A DNA stretch of 64,000 nucleotides from Streptomyces actuosus (GTDB lineage: Bacteria > Actinomycetota > Actinomycetes > Streptomycetales > Streptomycetaceae). Below, one piece after another: positions 52,797 to 60,948 of the stretch (positions are counted from its first letter, which is position 1; every line of letters starts with the position of its first letter). The position numbers and the translations under genes were made by a program. The notes below the pieces were generated by a model. The model did not search any database, was not told the DNA's origin, and saw nothing but the letters and a program-made list of their open reading frames with translations. The DNA lies in contig NZ_JAFFZS010000003.1 in the NCBI RefSeq assembly GCF_016921115.1, positions 124,001 through 188,000 of the forward strand. The letters are read 5' to 3'.

Positions 52797-53597
52797 ATGA
52801 CCGCGTCCCGCCGCCCCATGGATGCCCCTGCCGCCGCGCTCGACCTCGGCGGCCGTACCGCCCTCGTCACCGGTGCCGCCGGAGGCATCGGCCGCGCCTG
52901 CGTGCTGCGGCTGGCCGCCGCCGGAGCCGAGGTCAGAGCGGTGGACCGGGACGCCTCCGGCCTCCAGGAGCTGTCCGAACGGTCCGCCGGCCTCCCCGGC
53001 GGCGTCGAGCCGCACGTCCTCGACCTCACCGACCTGGACGCCGCCGAGCTCGCCGCGGCCGGCACCGACATCCTGGTCAACAACGCCGGGCTGCAGCTCG
53101 TACGCCCCATCGAGGCGTTCCCTCCCGAGGTCTTCCACACGGTGCTCACCGTGATGCTGGAGGCACCCTTCCGCCTCGTCCGGGGCGCCCTGCCGCACAT
53201 GTACGGTCAGGGCTGGGGCCGTATCGTCAACATCTCCTCCGTGCACGGCCTGCGCGCCTCGGCCCACAAGTCGGCCTACGTGGCCGCCAAGCACGGGCTC
53301 GAGGGCCTGTCCAAGACCGCCGCCCTCGAAGGCGCCCCGCACGGCGTCACCTCCAACTGCGTCAGCCCCGGCTACGTCCGCACCCCGCTGGTGCAGAAGC
53401 AGCTCGCCGACCAGGCCCGCGCCCACGGCATCGCCGAGGAACGCGTCCTCGCCGAGGTGCTCCTCAAGGACAGTGCGGTCAAACGGCTGATCGAACCGGA
53501 GGAGGTGGCCGAGGCCGTCGCCTACCTGTGCGGCCCGCGGGCCTCCTTCGTGACCGGCACCTCCCTGGTCCTGGACGGCGGGTGGACGGCCCACTGA
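52797..53597 (+). CDS. short-chain dehydrogenase, 3-hydroxybutyrate dehydrogenase-like
   Basis: Predicted 266 residues. The cofactor motif is VTGAAGGIGRACVLRL, followed by NNAGLQLV. The catalytic Ser and Tyr-x3-Lys are in NISSVHGLRASAHKSAYVAAKHGLEG, and the C-terminal substrate loop is NCVSPGYVRTPLVQKQLADQA. NNAGLQ, the VHGL serine segment and the RTPLV-QKQ loop are typical of 3-hydroxybutyrate dehydrogenases, which oxidise (R)-3-hydroxybutyrate to acetoacetate with NAD. It is followed by a GAF-domain regulator that may control it. Confidence 0.85.
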   Translation: MTASRRPMDAPAAALDLGGRTALVTGAAGGIGRACVLRLAAAGAEVRAVDRDASGLQELSERSAGLPGGVEPHVLDLTDLDAAELAAAGTDILVNNAGLQLVRPIEAFPPEVFHTVLTVMLEAPFRLVRGALPHMYGQGWGRIVNISSVHGLRASAHKSAYVAAKHGLEGLSKTAALEGAPHGVTSNCVSPGYVRTPLVQKQLADQARAHGIAEERVLAEVLLKDSAVKRLIEPEEVAEAVAYLCGPRASFVTGTSLVLDGGWTAH

Positions 53598-53731
53598 ACC
53601 CGCCCGCCCCGGGGAGGGGGGCCACGCCACCGCGGAGCCCTTCGTCCACAGGCCGGCGGCCATCGTCCGGCCTACGACCGAGTTGTCCACAGGGCCCACC
53701 GGGCACCCGGCCCATGGGGAATCCTGTGACC

Positions 53732-55672
53732 ATGCCCAGCGAACACATCCCGTCGCCGCAGCGCTCCGACACCTCCGTCGGAGCGCCGCCGGGCAGTGCC
53801 GAGGCGCCGTTCCTGGAGCTGCTGACCCGAGGCGCGGCGGCCGACGCCTACGAACAGCCGGCGCTGCGGGCACGCGCCGACGGACAGCCGGCCGAGCGGA
53901 TCGCGGCCCTGGAACAGGCCAAGCTGCTCGGGCTGCGCGTCCGCGCCGAACTGGAGGGGCGGCGCAGACGGGAGGCGGAGCTGTCCGCGCTGTTCGAGAC
54001 CGCCCACGACCTGGCGGGCCTGCGGGACGTCGACGCCGTTCTGCGGGCCATCGTCCACCGCGCCCGGTCCCTGCTGGGCACGGACGTCGCCTACCTCAGC
54101 CTCAACGATCCCGGGCACGGCGACACCTACATGCGGGTCACCGAGGGCTCGGTCGCCGCGCGCTTCCAGCAACTGCGACTGGGGATGGGGGAGGGGCTGG
54201 GCGGTCTGGTGGCCCAGACGGCCCGGCCGTACGTCACCGACGACTACTTCCACGACGAACGCTTCCAGCACACCGCCGGCATCGACGCGGGCGTGCGTGA
54301 CGAGGGCCTGGTCGCCATCCTCGGGGTCCCCCTGATGCTCGGGCCGAACGTCATCGGCGTCCTGTTCGCGGCCGACCGCCGCGCCCGCGTCTTCGAACGG
54401 GAGCAGACCGCCCTCCTCGGTTCCTTCGCCGCGCTCGCCGCCTCCGCCATCGACACCGCCAACCTGCTCACCGAGACCCGCTCGGCCCTCACCGACCTGG
54501 AGCGGGCCAACGAGATCATCCGGGACCGCAGCGCCGTCATCGAACGCGCCTCGGACGTCCACGACCGGCTCGCCGAACTGGTCCTGCGGGGCGGCGGGGT
54601 GCACGACGTCGCCGCCGCGGTCTCCCAGGTCCTGGGCGGCACGGTGGAGTTCACCGACGCCGCCCCCGCGGTCGCACTGGAGGCCTCCCGTACCGAGGGC
54701 CACGCCGTGCGCCACGGGGACGACTGGATCGCCGCGGTGGCGGCCGGCGGCGAACTGCTCGGCGCGCTCGTCCTGCACGGCCACCCCGGCCTCGACCCCG
54801 TCGACCAGCGCACCCTTGAGCGTGCCGCGATGGTCACCTCCCTCCTGCTGCTGGCCCGACGCTCCGCCGCGGATGCCGAACAGCGCGTCCGCGGGGAGCT
54901 CCTGGACGACCTGCTCGACGCCCGCGACCGGGACCCCCGCCTGCTGCGCGAGCGTGCCTCCCGCCTGCACGCCGACCTCGACGCGGTGCACGTCGTGCTC
55001 GCCGCCCGGCTCGACGGCCCGGTCGCCGACGCCGAGCAGGAGGCCGACGCGCGCCGCCGCCTGTGGTCGGCGGCCTCCCACCTGGCCGCCACCGGGCACG
55101 GACTGGCCGCCGCACGTGACGGCGGCACCGTGCTGCTGCTGCCCCTCGCCCCCGGCGACACCGCCACACAGCTCGCGCGCCGCACCGCCCGGCATCTGGG
55201 CACCGCCGTCCACGAGCCGGTCACCGTCGGCGCCTCCGCTCCCGTCGAAGGGCTCGCCCCCCACCCCGATGCCGTCGCCGCCGGCTACGCCGAGGGCAGG
55301 CGCTGCCTGGACGCCCTCCGGCTGCTGGGCCGCAGCGGCGACGGAGCCGCCGCCGAGGACTTCGGCTTCCTGGGCCTGCTGCTCGCCGGGGACCGCGACA
55401 TGGCGGGCTTCGTCGACCGCACCATCGGCGAGGTCGTGGCCTACGACAGCCGGCGCGGCACGGAACTGCTGCGCACCCTGGAGGCTTACTTCGCGTGCGG
55501 CATGAGCCCGGCCCGCACCAAGGACGAGCTGCACGTCCACGTCAACACGGTCGCCCAGCGCCTGGAGCGGGTCGGCCGCCTCCTCGGCGGCGACTGGCAG
55601 AGCCCGGCCCGCGCCCTGGAGATCCAGCTGGCGCTGCGCCTGTACCGGCTGTCCGCCGCGGCGCAGCCCTGA
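53732..55672 (+). CDS. GAF-domain CdaR/PucR-type transcriptional regulator
   Basis: Predicted 646 residues. A short coiled-coil (about 45-75) precedes a GAF domain (about 85-245: TDVAYLSLNDPGHGDTYMRVTEG, MGEGLGGLVAQTARPYVTDDY, LVAILGVPLML). A middle CdaR GGDEF-like region follows, with RGELLDDLLDARDRD. The C-terminal PucR-type helix-turn-helix reads SPARTKDELHVHVNTVAQRLERVGRLLG. Such regulators often activate a neighbouring catabolic dehydrogenase, so control of the preceding 3-hydroxybutyrate-dehydrogenase-like SDR is a reasonable inference. The start is uncertain among ATG 53714, GTG 53726 and ATG 53732. Confidence 0.88.
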   Translation: MPSEHIPSPQRSDTSVGAPPGSAEAPFLELLTRGAAADAYEQPALRARADGQPAERIAALEQAKLLGLRVRAELEGRRRREAELSALFETAHDLAGLRDVDAVLRAIVHRARSLLGTDVAYLSLNDPGHGDTYMRVTEGSVAARFQQLRLGMGEGLGGLVAQTARPYVTDDYFHDERFQHTAGIDAGVRDEGLVAILGVPLMLGPNVIGVLFAADRRARVFEREQTALLGSFAALAASAIDTANLLTETRSALTDLERANEIIRDRSAVIERASDVHDRLAELVLRGGGVHDVAAAVSQVLGGTVEFTDAAPAVALEASRTEGHAVRHGDDWIAAVAAGGELLGALVLHGHPGLDPVDQRTLERAAMVTSLLLLARRSAADAEQRVRGELLDDLLDARDRDPRLLRERASRLHADLDAVHVVLAARLDGPVADAEQEADARRRLWSAASHLAATGHGLAAARDGGTVLLLPLAPGDTATQLARRTARHLGTAVHEPVTVGASAPVEGLAPHPDAVAAGYAEGRRCLDALRLLGRSGDGAAAEDFGFLGLLLAGDRDMAGFVDRTIGEVVAYDSRRGTELLRTLEAYFACGMSPARTKDELHVHVNTVAQRLERVGRLLGGDWQSPARALEIQLALRLYRLSAAAQP

Positions 55673-56324
55673 CCCGCAGTAGCCGGGGAGCGGGGGGAGG
55701 CCGCGGCCGGGCCGGACCGCGGGGGCAGCCCGGCCGCGGCGCGAGCCGACGCCGGCTCCCGGCTGGTGGTGCGAAGCCGCGTCCCCGCCCCGTTCGCACA
55801 GCCGGGTCCTCCCCGGCCCGCCGAGGCCACCACCCTCGCCGCGGGCCGAGCGCCGGCCCGCAAGGAGCCGGGCCCTCGTGCGAGGTCCGGTGAGCGGAAG
55901 GCGAGGGCCGGCTGCGCTCTCGCCCCTGCGTCTCCCTACGCCGACCAGCGTGAGTCCCACGGCGCCATGGGGTTCCTCGCCGACGCGGCGCGGCAGAGCG
56001 GCCGGATGGGAGAGGCTGGCACGGCAGGGCTCCCGCAGACGTTTCCTCCGACTCCTCCAGAGTGGCGCGGCACCGGTGGTTCCCGCTCGAGCAAGGTGAC
56101 TGTCTTCCAGTGGAGTGTGGCGACAGGTGGACGACACGCTCCACCGGCCGGCTCGGGCCCGTCGCCGGCCCCGAAGCCGGGGTTTCGCCCCCGCGGGCCG
56201 CATGGCCGCGGGCGGCGCGAGGAGGGTCGCCCTGCCACCGGCCGACGCGCAGTCGTTCAACTCGAGAAGCCGCACGGCACCCTCTGCCACACTGATCCAA
56301 AAGACATGAAATCGGGAGGTTCCG
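55673..56324. other. intergenic region, no gene recognised
   Basis: About 650 bases with no supported gene on either strand. The last 40 bases are A-T rich (CTGATCCAAAAGACATGAAAT) and end in a GGGAGG ribosome site, which suggests a promoter and start for the small frame that follows. Confidence 0.45.
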
Positions 56325-56618
56325 GTGAGGTGCCCGCACCACCCCCGCCGTCTCGCCCCGGCGGTGGGGCGACCGGTCGCGCGGACCGTCGCCACGGGGC
56401 CCCCGACCGGCGGCACGCCTGTCCCCGTCCACCGCCCCGCGCGCCTCGCACAACCGGCGTACGGCGCCGTGCCGCCCGCCGACGCTCCCGCCCCGGCGGC
56501 CCTCGACAGTCATGCAACGACCGGTCGCGGGGGCGCCCGGCCGGCCGCGGAAGCCACCCGTCGTCCACCCGAAGACGCTGTGACGTCCGAGACGTCACCA
56601 GGCCGTACGAAGCCATGA
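56325..56618 (+). CDS. candidate small protein of 97 residues
   Basis: A GTG at 56325 follows GGGAGGTTCCG and an A-T-rich promoter-like stretch. The frame ends at 56618, only 14 bases before the quinone oxidoreductase start, so the two could share a message. The peptide begins MRCPHHPRRLAPAVGR and is rich in Pro, Ala, Arg and Thr, with no hydrophobic core or known domain. Third-codon GC is high but not decisive. It may instead be an untranslated leader. Confidence 0.3.
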   Translation: MRCPHHPRRLAPAVGRPVARTVATGPPTGGTPVPVHRPARLAQPAYGAVPPADAPAPAALDSHATTGRGGARPAAEATRRPPEDAVTSETSPGRTKP

Positions 56619-56632
56619 CATCGGAGGAAGCC

Positions 56633-57574
56633 ATGATCGAGATGCACGCCGTGCGAGCTCACCGCCGAGGAGGCCCCGAGCGGCTCGTCTACGGGTACGC
56701 GCCCGTGCCCGAACCCGGGCCCGGCGAGGTACTGGTCGCCGTCCGCTCGGCGTCGATCACGCGCGGGGAGCTCCGGTGGCCCGCCACCTGGACCACCGCC
56801 TTCGACGAAAGCGGCGAACCGCGCACACCGATCATCCCGTCGAAGGAGGTCTCCGGGACGGTCGACCAACTGGGACCCGGGACGTCCCGGTTCCGTGTCG
56901 GCGACGACGTCTACGGGCTCATTCCCTTCCTCCGCGACGGCGCGGCAGCCGAGTTCGTGGCCGTGCCCGAGGGGGTCCTCGCACTCAAGCCGCCGTCCCT
57001 GGACCACGACCGGTGCGCCGCCCTTCCGCTGGCCGGGCTCACCGCATGGCAGGGACTGGTGCGCCATGCCGGGCTCCGGGCCGGCCAGCGGGTCCTCGTC
57101 CACGGCGGCGCGGGCGGCGTGGGCTCCTTCGTGGTGCAGGTCGCGGCCGCACTGGGCGGCGCCGTGACCGCGACCGCCACCGGTGCCGACGCGGACTTCG
57201 TACGGGGGCTGGGCGCCGAGCGCGTCGTCGACTACACCGCCCGGCCCTTCGAGGAGGAGGTCCGGGACGTCGATGTCGTCTTCGACACCGTGGGCGGCGA
57301 CACCGCCGCACGCTCCTGGCAGGTACTCAGGCCCGACGGAACCCTGGTCAGCATCGCCGCGCCGCCCCCGCCCGCGCCGGGACCGGAGGGCCGCGCCGTG
57401 TTCTTCGTCGTCGAGCCCGACCAGGAGGGGCTCAAGGAACTCGCCGCACTCGTCGAGTCCGGTCGGCTGACTCCGCGAGTGGACCGGGTCGTGCCCCTCC
57501 AGCACACCGCCGAGGCCTACACGGCGCTGGAGCAGGAGCACCACCAGGGCAAGATCGTCCTGCACATCGCCTGA
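56633..57574 (+). CDS. zinc-independent NADP-dependent quinone oxidoreductase family protein
   Basis: Predicted 313-residue medium-chain dehydrogenase/reductase lacking zinc ligands. Visible are PGPGEVLVAVRSASI, PSKEVSGTVDQLG, AALPLAGLTAWQGLV, the cofactor loop VHGGAGGVGSFVVQVAAALG and the final EAYTALEQEHHQGKIVLHI. These enzymes reduce quinones or enones with NADPH. The ATG at 56633 has GGAGGAA just upstream; an in-frame ATG six codons earlier is possible. No regulator is adjacent apart from the distant CdaR gene. Confidence 0.88.
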   Translation: MIEMHAVRAHRRGGPERLVYGYAPVPEPGPGEVLVAVRSASITRGELRWPATWTTAFDESGEPRTPIIPSKEVSGTVDQLGPGTSRFRVGDDVYGLIPFLRDGAAAEFVAVPEGVLALKPPSLDHDRCAALPLAGLTAWQGLVRHAGLRAGQRVLVHGGAGGVGSFVVQVAAALGGAVTATATGADADFVRGLGAERVVDYTARPFEEEVRDVDVVFDTVGGDTAARSWQVLRPDGTLVSIAAPPPPAPGPEGRAVFFVVEPDQEGLKELAALVESGRLTPRVDRVVPLQHTAEAYTALEQEHHQGKIVLHIA

Positions 57575-57696
57575 CCGCCCCGGACCGGCAGCCGGCCCGG
57601 ATGCCGCTCCGCGCCCGACCGGCGCCCTCCGCCGCGAAAACAGGCATGCCCGCCACAGCTCCGCCGTGCCACGATGGCGTCGGGAAGCGAGGTCGT

Positions 57697-58353
57697 GTGG
57701 ACGAGTTGAGGCGGTTCCGGCTGGCGCTGGGAGCATGGGCGGGGGGCGGGCCGCGGGCGGACACGGCCGCGGTGGCGGCCCGGGAACTGGCCGGCGGCGG
57801 TCTGCGCACGGCCGTCCTCGTCGAGGGTGGCAGCGATCTGGCCGCGCTCGAAACGCTGGCCGCGCGCCACGGTCGCGACCTCGGCGCGGAGGGCGTCGCG
57901 GTGATACCGCTCGGAGGCGCCACGAACATCGGGCGCTATCTGGACGTGTGCGGCCCGCCGGGGCTCGGCCTGTCGCTGGCGGGTCTGTGCGACGTCGCCG
58001 AGGAGCGGCACTTCCGGCGCCATCTGGAGCGCGTCGGGCTCGGCGCCGACCTCACGGGCGCCGGGCTGGAGTCCCTCGGTTTCCACGTCTGCGTCGCCGA
58101 CCTGGAGGACGAGCTCATCCGCGCCCTCGGGGCGGAGGGGGTGCAGCAGGTGATCGAGGTGCAGGGCGAGATGCGTGCCTTCCGCACCTTCCAGAACCAG
58201 CCCGCGCAGCGGGAACGGCCTGTGGAGCACCAGCTGCGGCGTTTCCTGGGCACGCACAGCGGCCGGAAGGCGCTCTACGCGCAGGCACTCGTCGCGCACC
58301 TGGACCTCGACCGCGTGCCCCGGCCGCTGGAGCGGCTCCTGACCCGCGTGTGA
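57697..58353 (+). CDS. TOPRIM-domain protein (OLD-nuclease-like, stand-alone)
   Basis: Predicted 218 residues. LRTAVLVEGGSDLAALETLAARHG is the first TOPRIM strand with the invariant Glu, and VCVADLEDELIRALG carries the acidic DxxD-type pair. The intervening VIPLGGATNIGRYLDVCG and GLSLAGLCDVAEE fit OLD-family TOPRIM modules. The ABC-type ATPase normally found N-terminal in OLD nucleases is missing, so this is the stand-alone form common in Streptomyces. It might hydrolyse nucleic acid or transfer nucleotides; activity is unknown. The GTG at 57697 follows GCGAGGTC. Confidence 0.75.
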   Translation: MDELRRFRLALGAWAGGGPRADTAAVAARELAGGGLRTAVLVEGGSDLAALETLAARHGRDLGAEGVAVIPLGGATNIGRYLDVCGPPGLGLSLAGLCDVAEERHFRRHLERVGLGADLTGAGLESLGFHVCVADLEDELIRALGAEGVQQVIEVQGEMRAFRTFQNQPAQRERPVEHQLRRFLGTHSGRKALYAQALVAHLDLDRVPRPLERLLTRV

Positions 58354-58411
58354 CCGGGTCTCGGTCCTGCCGGACCTGCGTCCGACCGGCGCCCGAGTAC
58401 GGCCCGACCGG

Positions 58412-58433
58412 GGGCGTCCCGGGGCCGACGCCC
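58412..58433. terminator. hairpin between convergent TOPRIM and monooxygenase genes
   Basis: GGGCGTC (58412-58418) pairs with GACGCCC (58427-58433) around an 8-nt loop, in a 97-base gap between convergent genes. Confidence 0.55.
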
Positions 58434-58450
58434 TCCCGGCGACGGAGTGG

Positions 58451-60028
58451 TCACCGCCGGGCAGCGGGCTGCGGGAGTGCGCCGGCCAGGGAGAGCCAGG
58501 CCATCAGGCCGACCGGGTCGGTGGCGCCGCAGGTGTAGCCGACGTGGCCGTCCGGGCGGACGGCCAGCACGCCGCGGCCGGGGCTGCTGGCCAGGCGCAG
58601 GACGGTGACCCGGGACAGCGGCACCGCGTCCGGCAGAGGGGCGGCGTCGCGCTGGAGCAGGACGTGCACCCCCGGGCGGGCCAGCAGCCCGTGCAGCCGC
58701 TGAGGAGGCCCGCCGGTGCTGACCGTGGCGTCGGGCAGCCGGTCACCCGGGCGGGGCATCCCGCGCGGACGCGGGGAGCCCTCCACGGACACGGGGCTGT
58801 GCCGGTAGTTCACCCGCAGCTGCGAGAGGGTCCGGACGGCCTCGGCGACCAGCCGTCGCCGGTTGAGCAGGACGGGCACCGCCGGGGCCGCGTACGGAGC
58901 GGCCACCCCGCGCAGCCATGAGGGCAGCGGGCCGGTCGACGCCTCCGCCCAGAACGCCGTGTGGGTGAGGGCCAGCCTCCGCCGGGCTGCCGGCCTGCGC
59001 TCCGCCTCGTAGGAGTCCAGCAGCGGGTCGCCTCCCCGCCCGTTGGCCCGTTCACCGTCGAGGCGGTCCGCGGCGAAGGCGAGCTTCCAGCCGAGGTTCA
59101 CCGCGTCCTGGACACCGGCGTTCATACCCTGGCCGGTGGCCGGGGAGTAGGTGTGTGCTGCGTCTCCGGCGAGGAAGAGCCGTCCCCGGCGGAACCTCGG
59201 GGCGAGGCTGCACCGCAAGGGCACGCGTGCGGACCAGGCGAGGCGCTCGATCCGCGCCCGCAGGCCCGCCTCGTCGAGGAGGCGCTGCAGCTCCACCGCC
59301 GGGACGGCGGGCCCGGGCTGGCCGTAGGCCCGCCCCGCTCCGCCGGGGGAGGCCCGCGTGGCCAGCAGCCGCCAGGGCGCCTGCTCCCCGAGCGGGAACA
59401 GGAACAGCAGTCCCGTCCGCGCCGCGAACACCTGGGCCCCCGTACCGGGTGCGAGGCCCTCCAGGTCGAGGTCGGCGAGGAGCACCTCCACGGCGTAGGG
59501 CCTGCCGTGCCACCCGATGTCCGCGCAGCGGCGCACCGTGCTGGCCGGACCGTCGCAACCGGCGACGACACGAGCCCCGAACTCCTCGTCGCCGCGCCGG
59601 GACCGGAGCACGGCCCGTGCGCTGCGCCCGTCGTCGCGGACGTCGACGAGTTCGGTGCCGCGCTCCACCGGCACCCCGCGCTCGGCGAGAGCCTGCGCCA
59701 GGACCTCCTCGACGTCCGTCTGGCGCACCAGCGACAGGTGAGGGAACGCCGTGTCGGGCAGGGCGAGATCCCCGAGGCCCGCCTCCACGACACGGGGGCC
59801 GAGATGCAGGCGGGCCGTCGGCGCGGTGTCCGCACGGTCCAGCACCGCCTCCGTGACGCCCAGCGGCCGCAGGACCTCCAGGGTGCGCGGATGCAGGATG
59901 AGCGCACGGGAGGGGCGGAACGGATCGGGACGCCGTTCGACGACCCGGACCCGGGCTCCGTGGTCGTGGGCCGTCAGCGCCAGGGTGAGGCCGGTGGGAC
60001 CGGCTCCCACGACAAGGACGTCCACCAT
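58451..60028 (-). CDS. FAD-dependent aromatic monooxygenase (class A)
   Basis: Predicted 525 residues. FAD motifs are DVLVVGAGPTGLTLAL at the N-terminus, GCDGPASTVRR (DG motif) near 160, and FLAGDAAHTYSPATGQGMNAG (GD motif) near 290. The thioredoxin-like C-terminal domain seen in phenol hydroxylases and tetracycline-type oxygenases is partly present. It should hydroxylate an aromatic or polyketide-like substrate using NAD(P)H and O2. The start codon is the ATG at 60028; a GTG at 60037 overlapping the upstream stop is an alternative. It is translationally coupled to the YdhR-like gene before it. Confidence 0.88.
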   Translation of the reverse strand: MVDVLVVGAGPTGLTLALTAHDHGARVRVVERRPDPFRPSRALILHPRTLEVLRPLGVTEAVLDRADTAPTARLHLGPRVVEAGLGDLALPDTAFPHLSLVRQTDVEEVLAQALAERGVPVERGTELVDVRDDGRSARAVLRSRRGDEEFGARVVAGCDGPASTVRRCADIGWHGRPYAVEVLLADLDLEGLAPGTGAQVFAARTGLLFLFPLGEQAPWRLLATRASPGGAGRAYGQPGPAVPAVELQRLLDEAGLRARIERLAWSARVPLRCSLAPRFRRGRLFLAGDAAHTYSPATGQGMNAGVQDAVNLGWKLAFAADRLDGERANGRGGDPLLDSYEAERRPAARRRLALTHTAFWAEASTGPLPSWLRGVAAPYAAPAVPVLLNRRRLVAEAVRTLSQLRVNYRHSPVSVEGSPRPRGMPRPGDRLPDATVSTGGPPQRLHGLLARPGVHVLLQRDAAPLPDAVPLSRVTVLRLASSPGRGVLAVRPDGHVGYTCGATDPVGLMAWLSLAGALPQPAARR

Positions 60029-60033
60029 CGTTC

Positions 60034-60621
60034 TCACATCCCGCCCGCCGGGAGCCACCAGGCGCCCGCGTCCCGTCCCGCGCCGCGGTCTCCGGCCGGA
60101 CCGGGGCCGGCGATCACGTCGTCGCGCCGCAGACGCGGCAGGACGGCGTACCCGATCGACCCGTGCTCGCTGACCAGGGCCAGTACCCGCCACAGCGAGC
60201 GCGCGTAGTGCTCGGCGCGTTCCGGGCCGTCCCACTCGTACACGCCCCGGTAGCGGCCGAGTTCGTCGTCGGCCAGCCACAGTTTCGACGTGAAACCGGG
60301 GAATCCCACGAACAGCGGGGTGTTCAGCAGGCTCTCCCGGCGGAACAGCGCGTGGGCCCGCCCGCGCACCCGGCGGAGCCGGAAGCAGACCACCAGCGTG
60401 CACGGGTCCTTCGCCAGGCCGCTGCCGAGGCAGGTCTCCCGGTACACGCGGGCCGAGGTGCCGTCCGCGAAGGTCAGCCGCATCCCGAGCCGGCCCGCCG
60501 GGAGGTGGACCCGGCCGCGCCCCAGCAGTACGAAGCTGGAGAGGATGCAGGCGGCCACCGACCGCCACGCGGCGCCCGGGGGGAGCGCCCGCTGCTCACC
60601 CGTGCCCGCCTCGTGGTCCAT
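60034..60621 (-). CDS. YdhR-like hypothetical protein coupled to the monooxygenase
   Basis: Predicted 195 residues. The second half, with NTPLFVGFPGFTSKLWLADDELGRYRGVYEWDG and YARSLWRVLALVS spanning it, resembles the ferredoxin-like alpha/beta fold of YdhR monooxygenase-like proteins. The first half has a hydrophobic helix (ILSSFVLLG) and CTLVVCFRLRRVRG. GGAGGGAGG precedes the ATG at 60621. The stop is six bases before the monooxygenase ATG, so the two proteins are probably made together and may act on one substrate. The family assignment is tentative. Confidence 0.65.
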   Translation of the reverse strand: MDHEAGTGEQRALPPGAAWRSVAACILSSFVLLGRGRVHLPAGRLGMRLTFADGTSARVYRETCLGSGLAKDPCTLVVCFRLRRVRGRAHALFRRESLLNTPLFVGFPGFTSKLWLADDELGRYRGVYEWDGPERAEHYARSLWRVLALVSEHGSIGYAVLPRLRRDDVIAGPGPAGDRGAGRDAGAWWLPAGGM

Positions 60622-60948
60622 GGTGCCTCCCTCCGCGGGGCCTCCCGGCCCTCCCGCCGTCGGCTCCGCTCCGCCTCCCGGGCGTCGTGCCGCCCCGAGG
60701 TCCACCATGCAGCAGCGGGCCACGGTCCGCGAGGCCGCCGAGGTGCACCCGGCAGGGGGGATGCCGCCCCGTCTCCGGGACGCAGGGCGGCTCCGCAGGG
60801 ACCTTCGGCCCCGTGACCGAGGCCCGGTGACGCTCGATGGTGGGACGAAAGGGACGCAACGGAACGGAGTGGGCGTACCGGTGGTACCACCCTCGCGCGG
60901 GGCCGGCGAGGGGCACCCGGAGCGGACGGGGACGAGGAGGTGACGGCG
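60622..60948. other. divergent intergenic region
   Basis: About 330 bases between the YdhR-like and nicotinate phosphoribosyltransferase genes. I see no gene. GAGGAGG at 60934-60940 is the ribosome site of the latter. No promoter pair was identified with confidence. Confidence 0.4.

Noticed and set aside
55673..56513. Minus-strand frame of about 320 codons upstream of the quinone oxidoreductase
   Set aside because: The translation is basic and low-complexity with no fold signature; it is an artefact of high GC.
57039..57311. Short minus-strand frame inside the oxidoreductase gene rich in Arg
   Set aside because: It is fully embedded in the real gene and has no start signal; it is a reverse-frame shadow.
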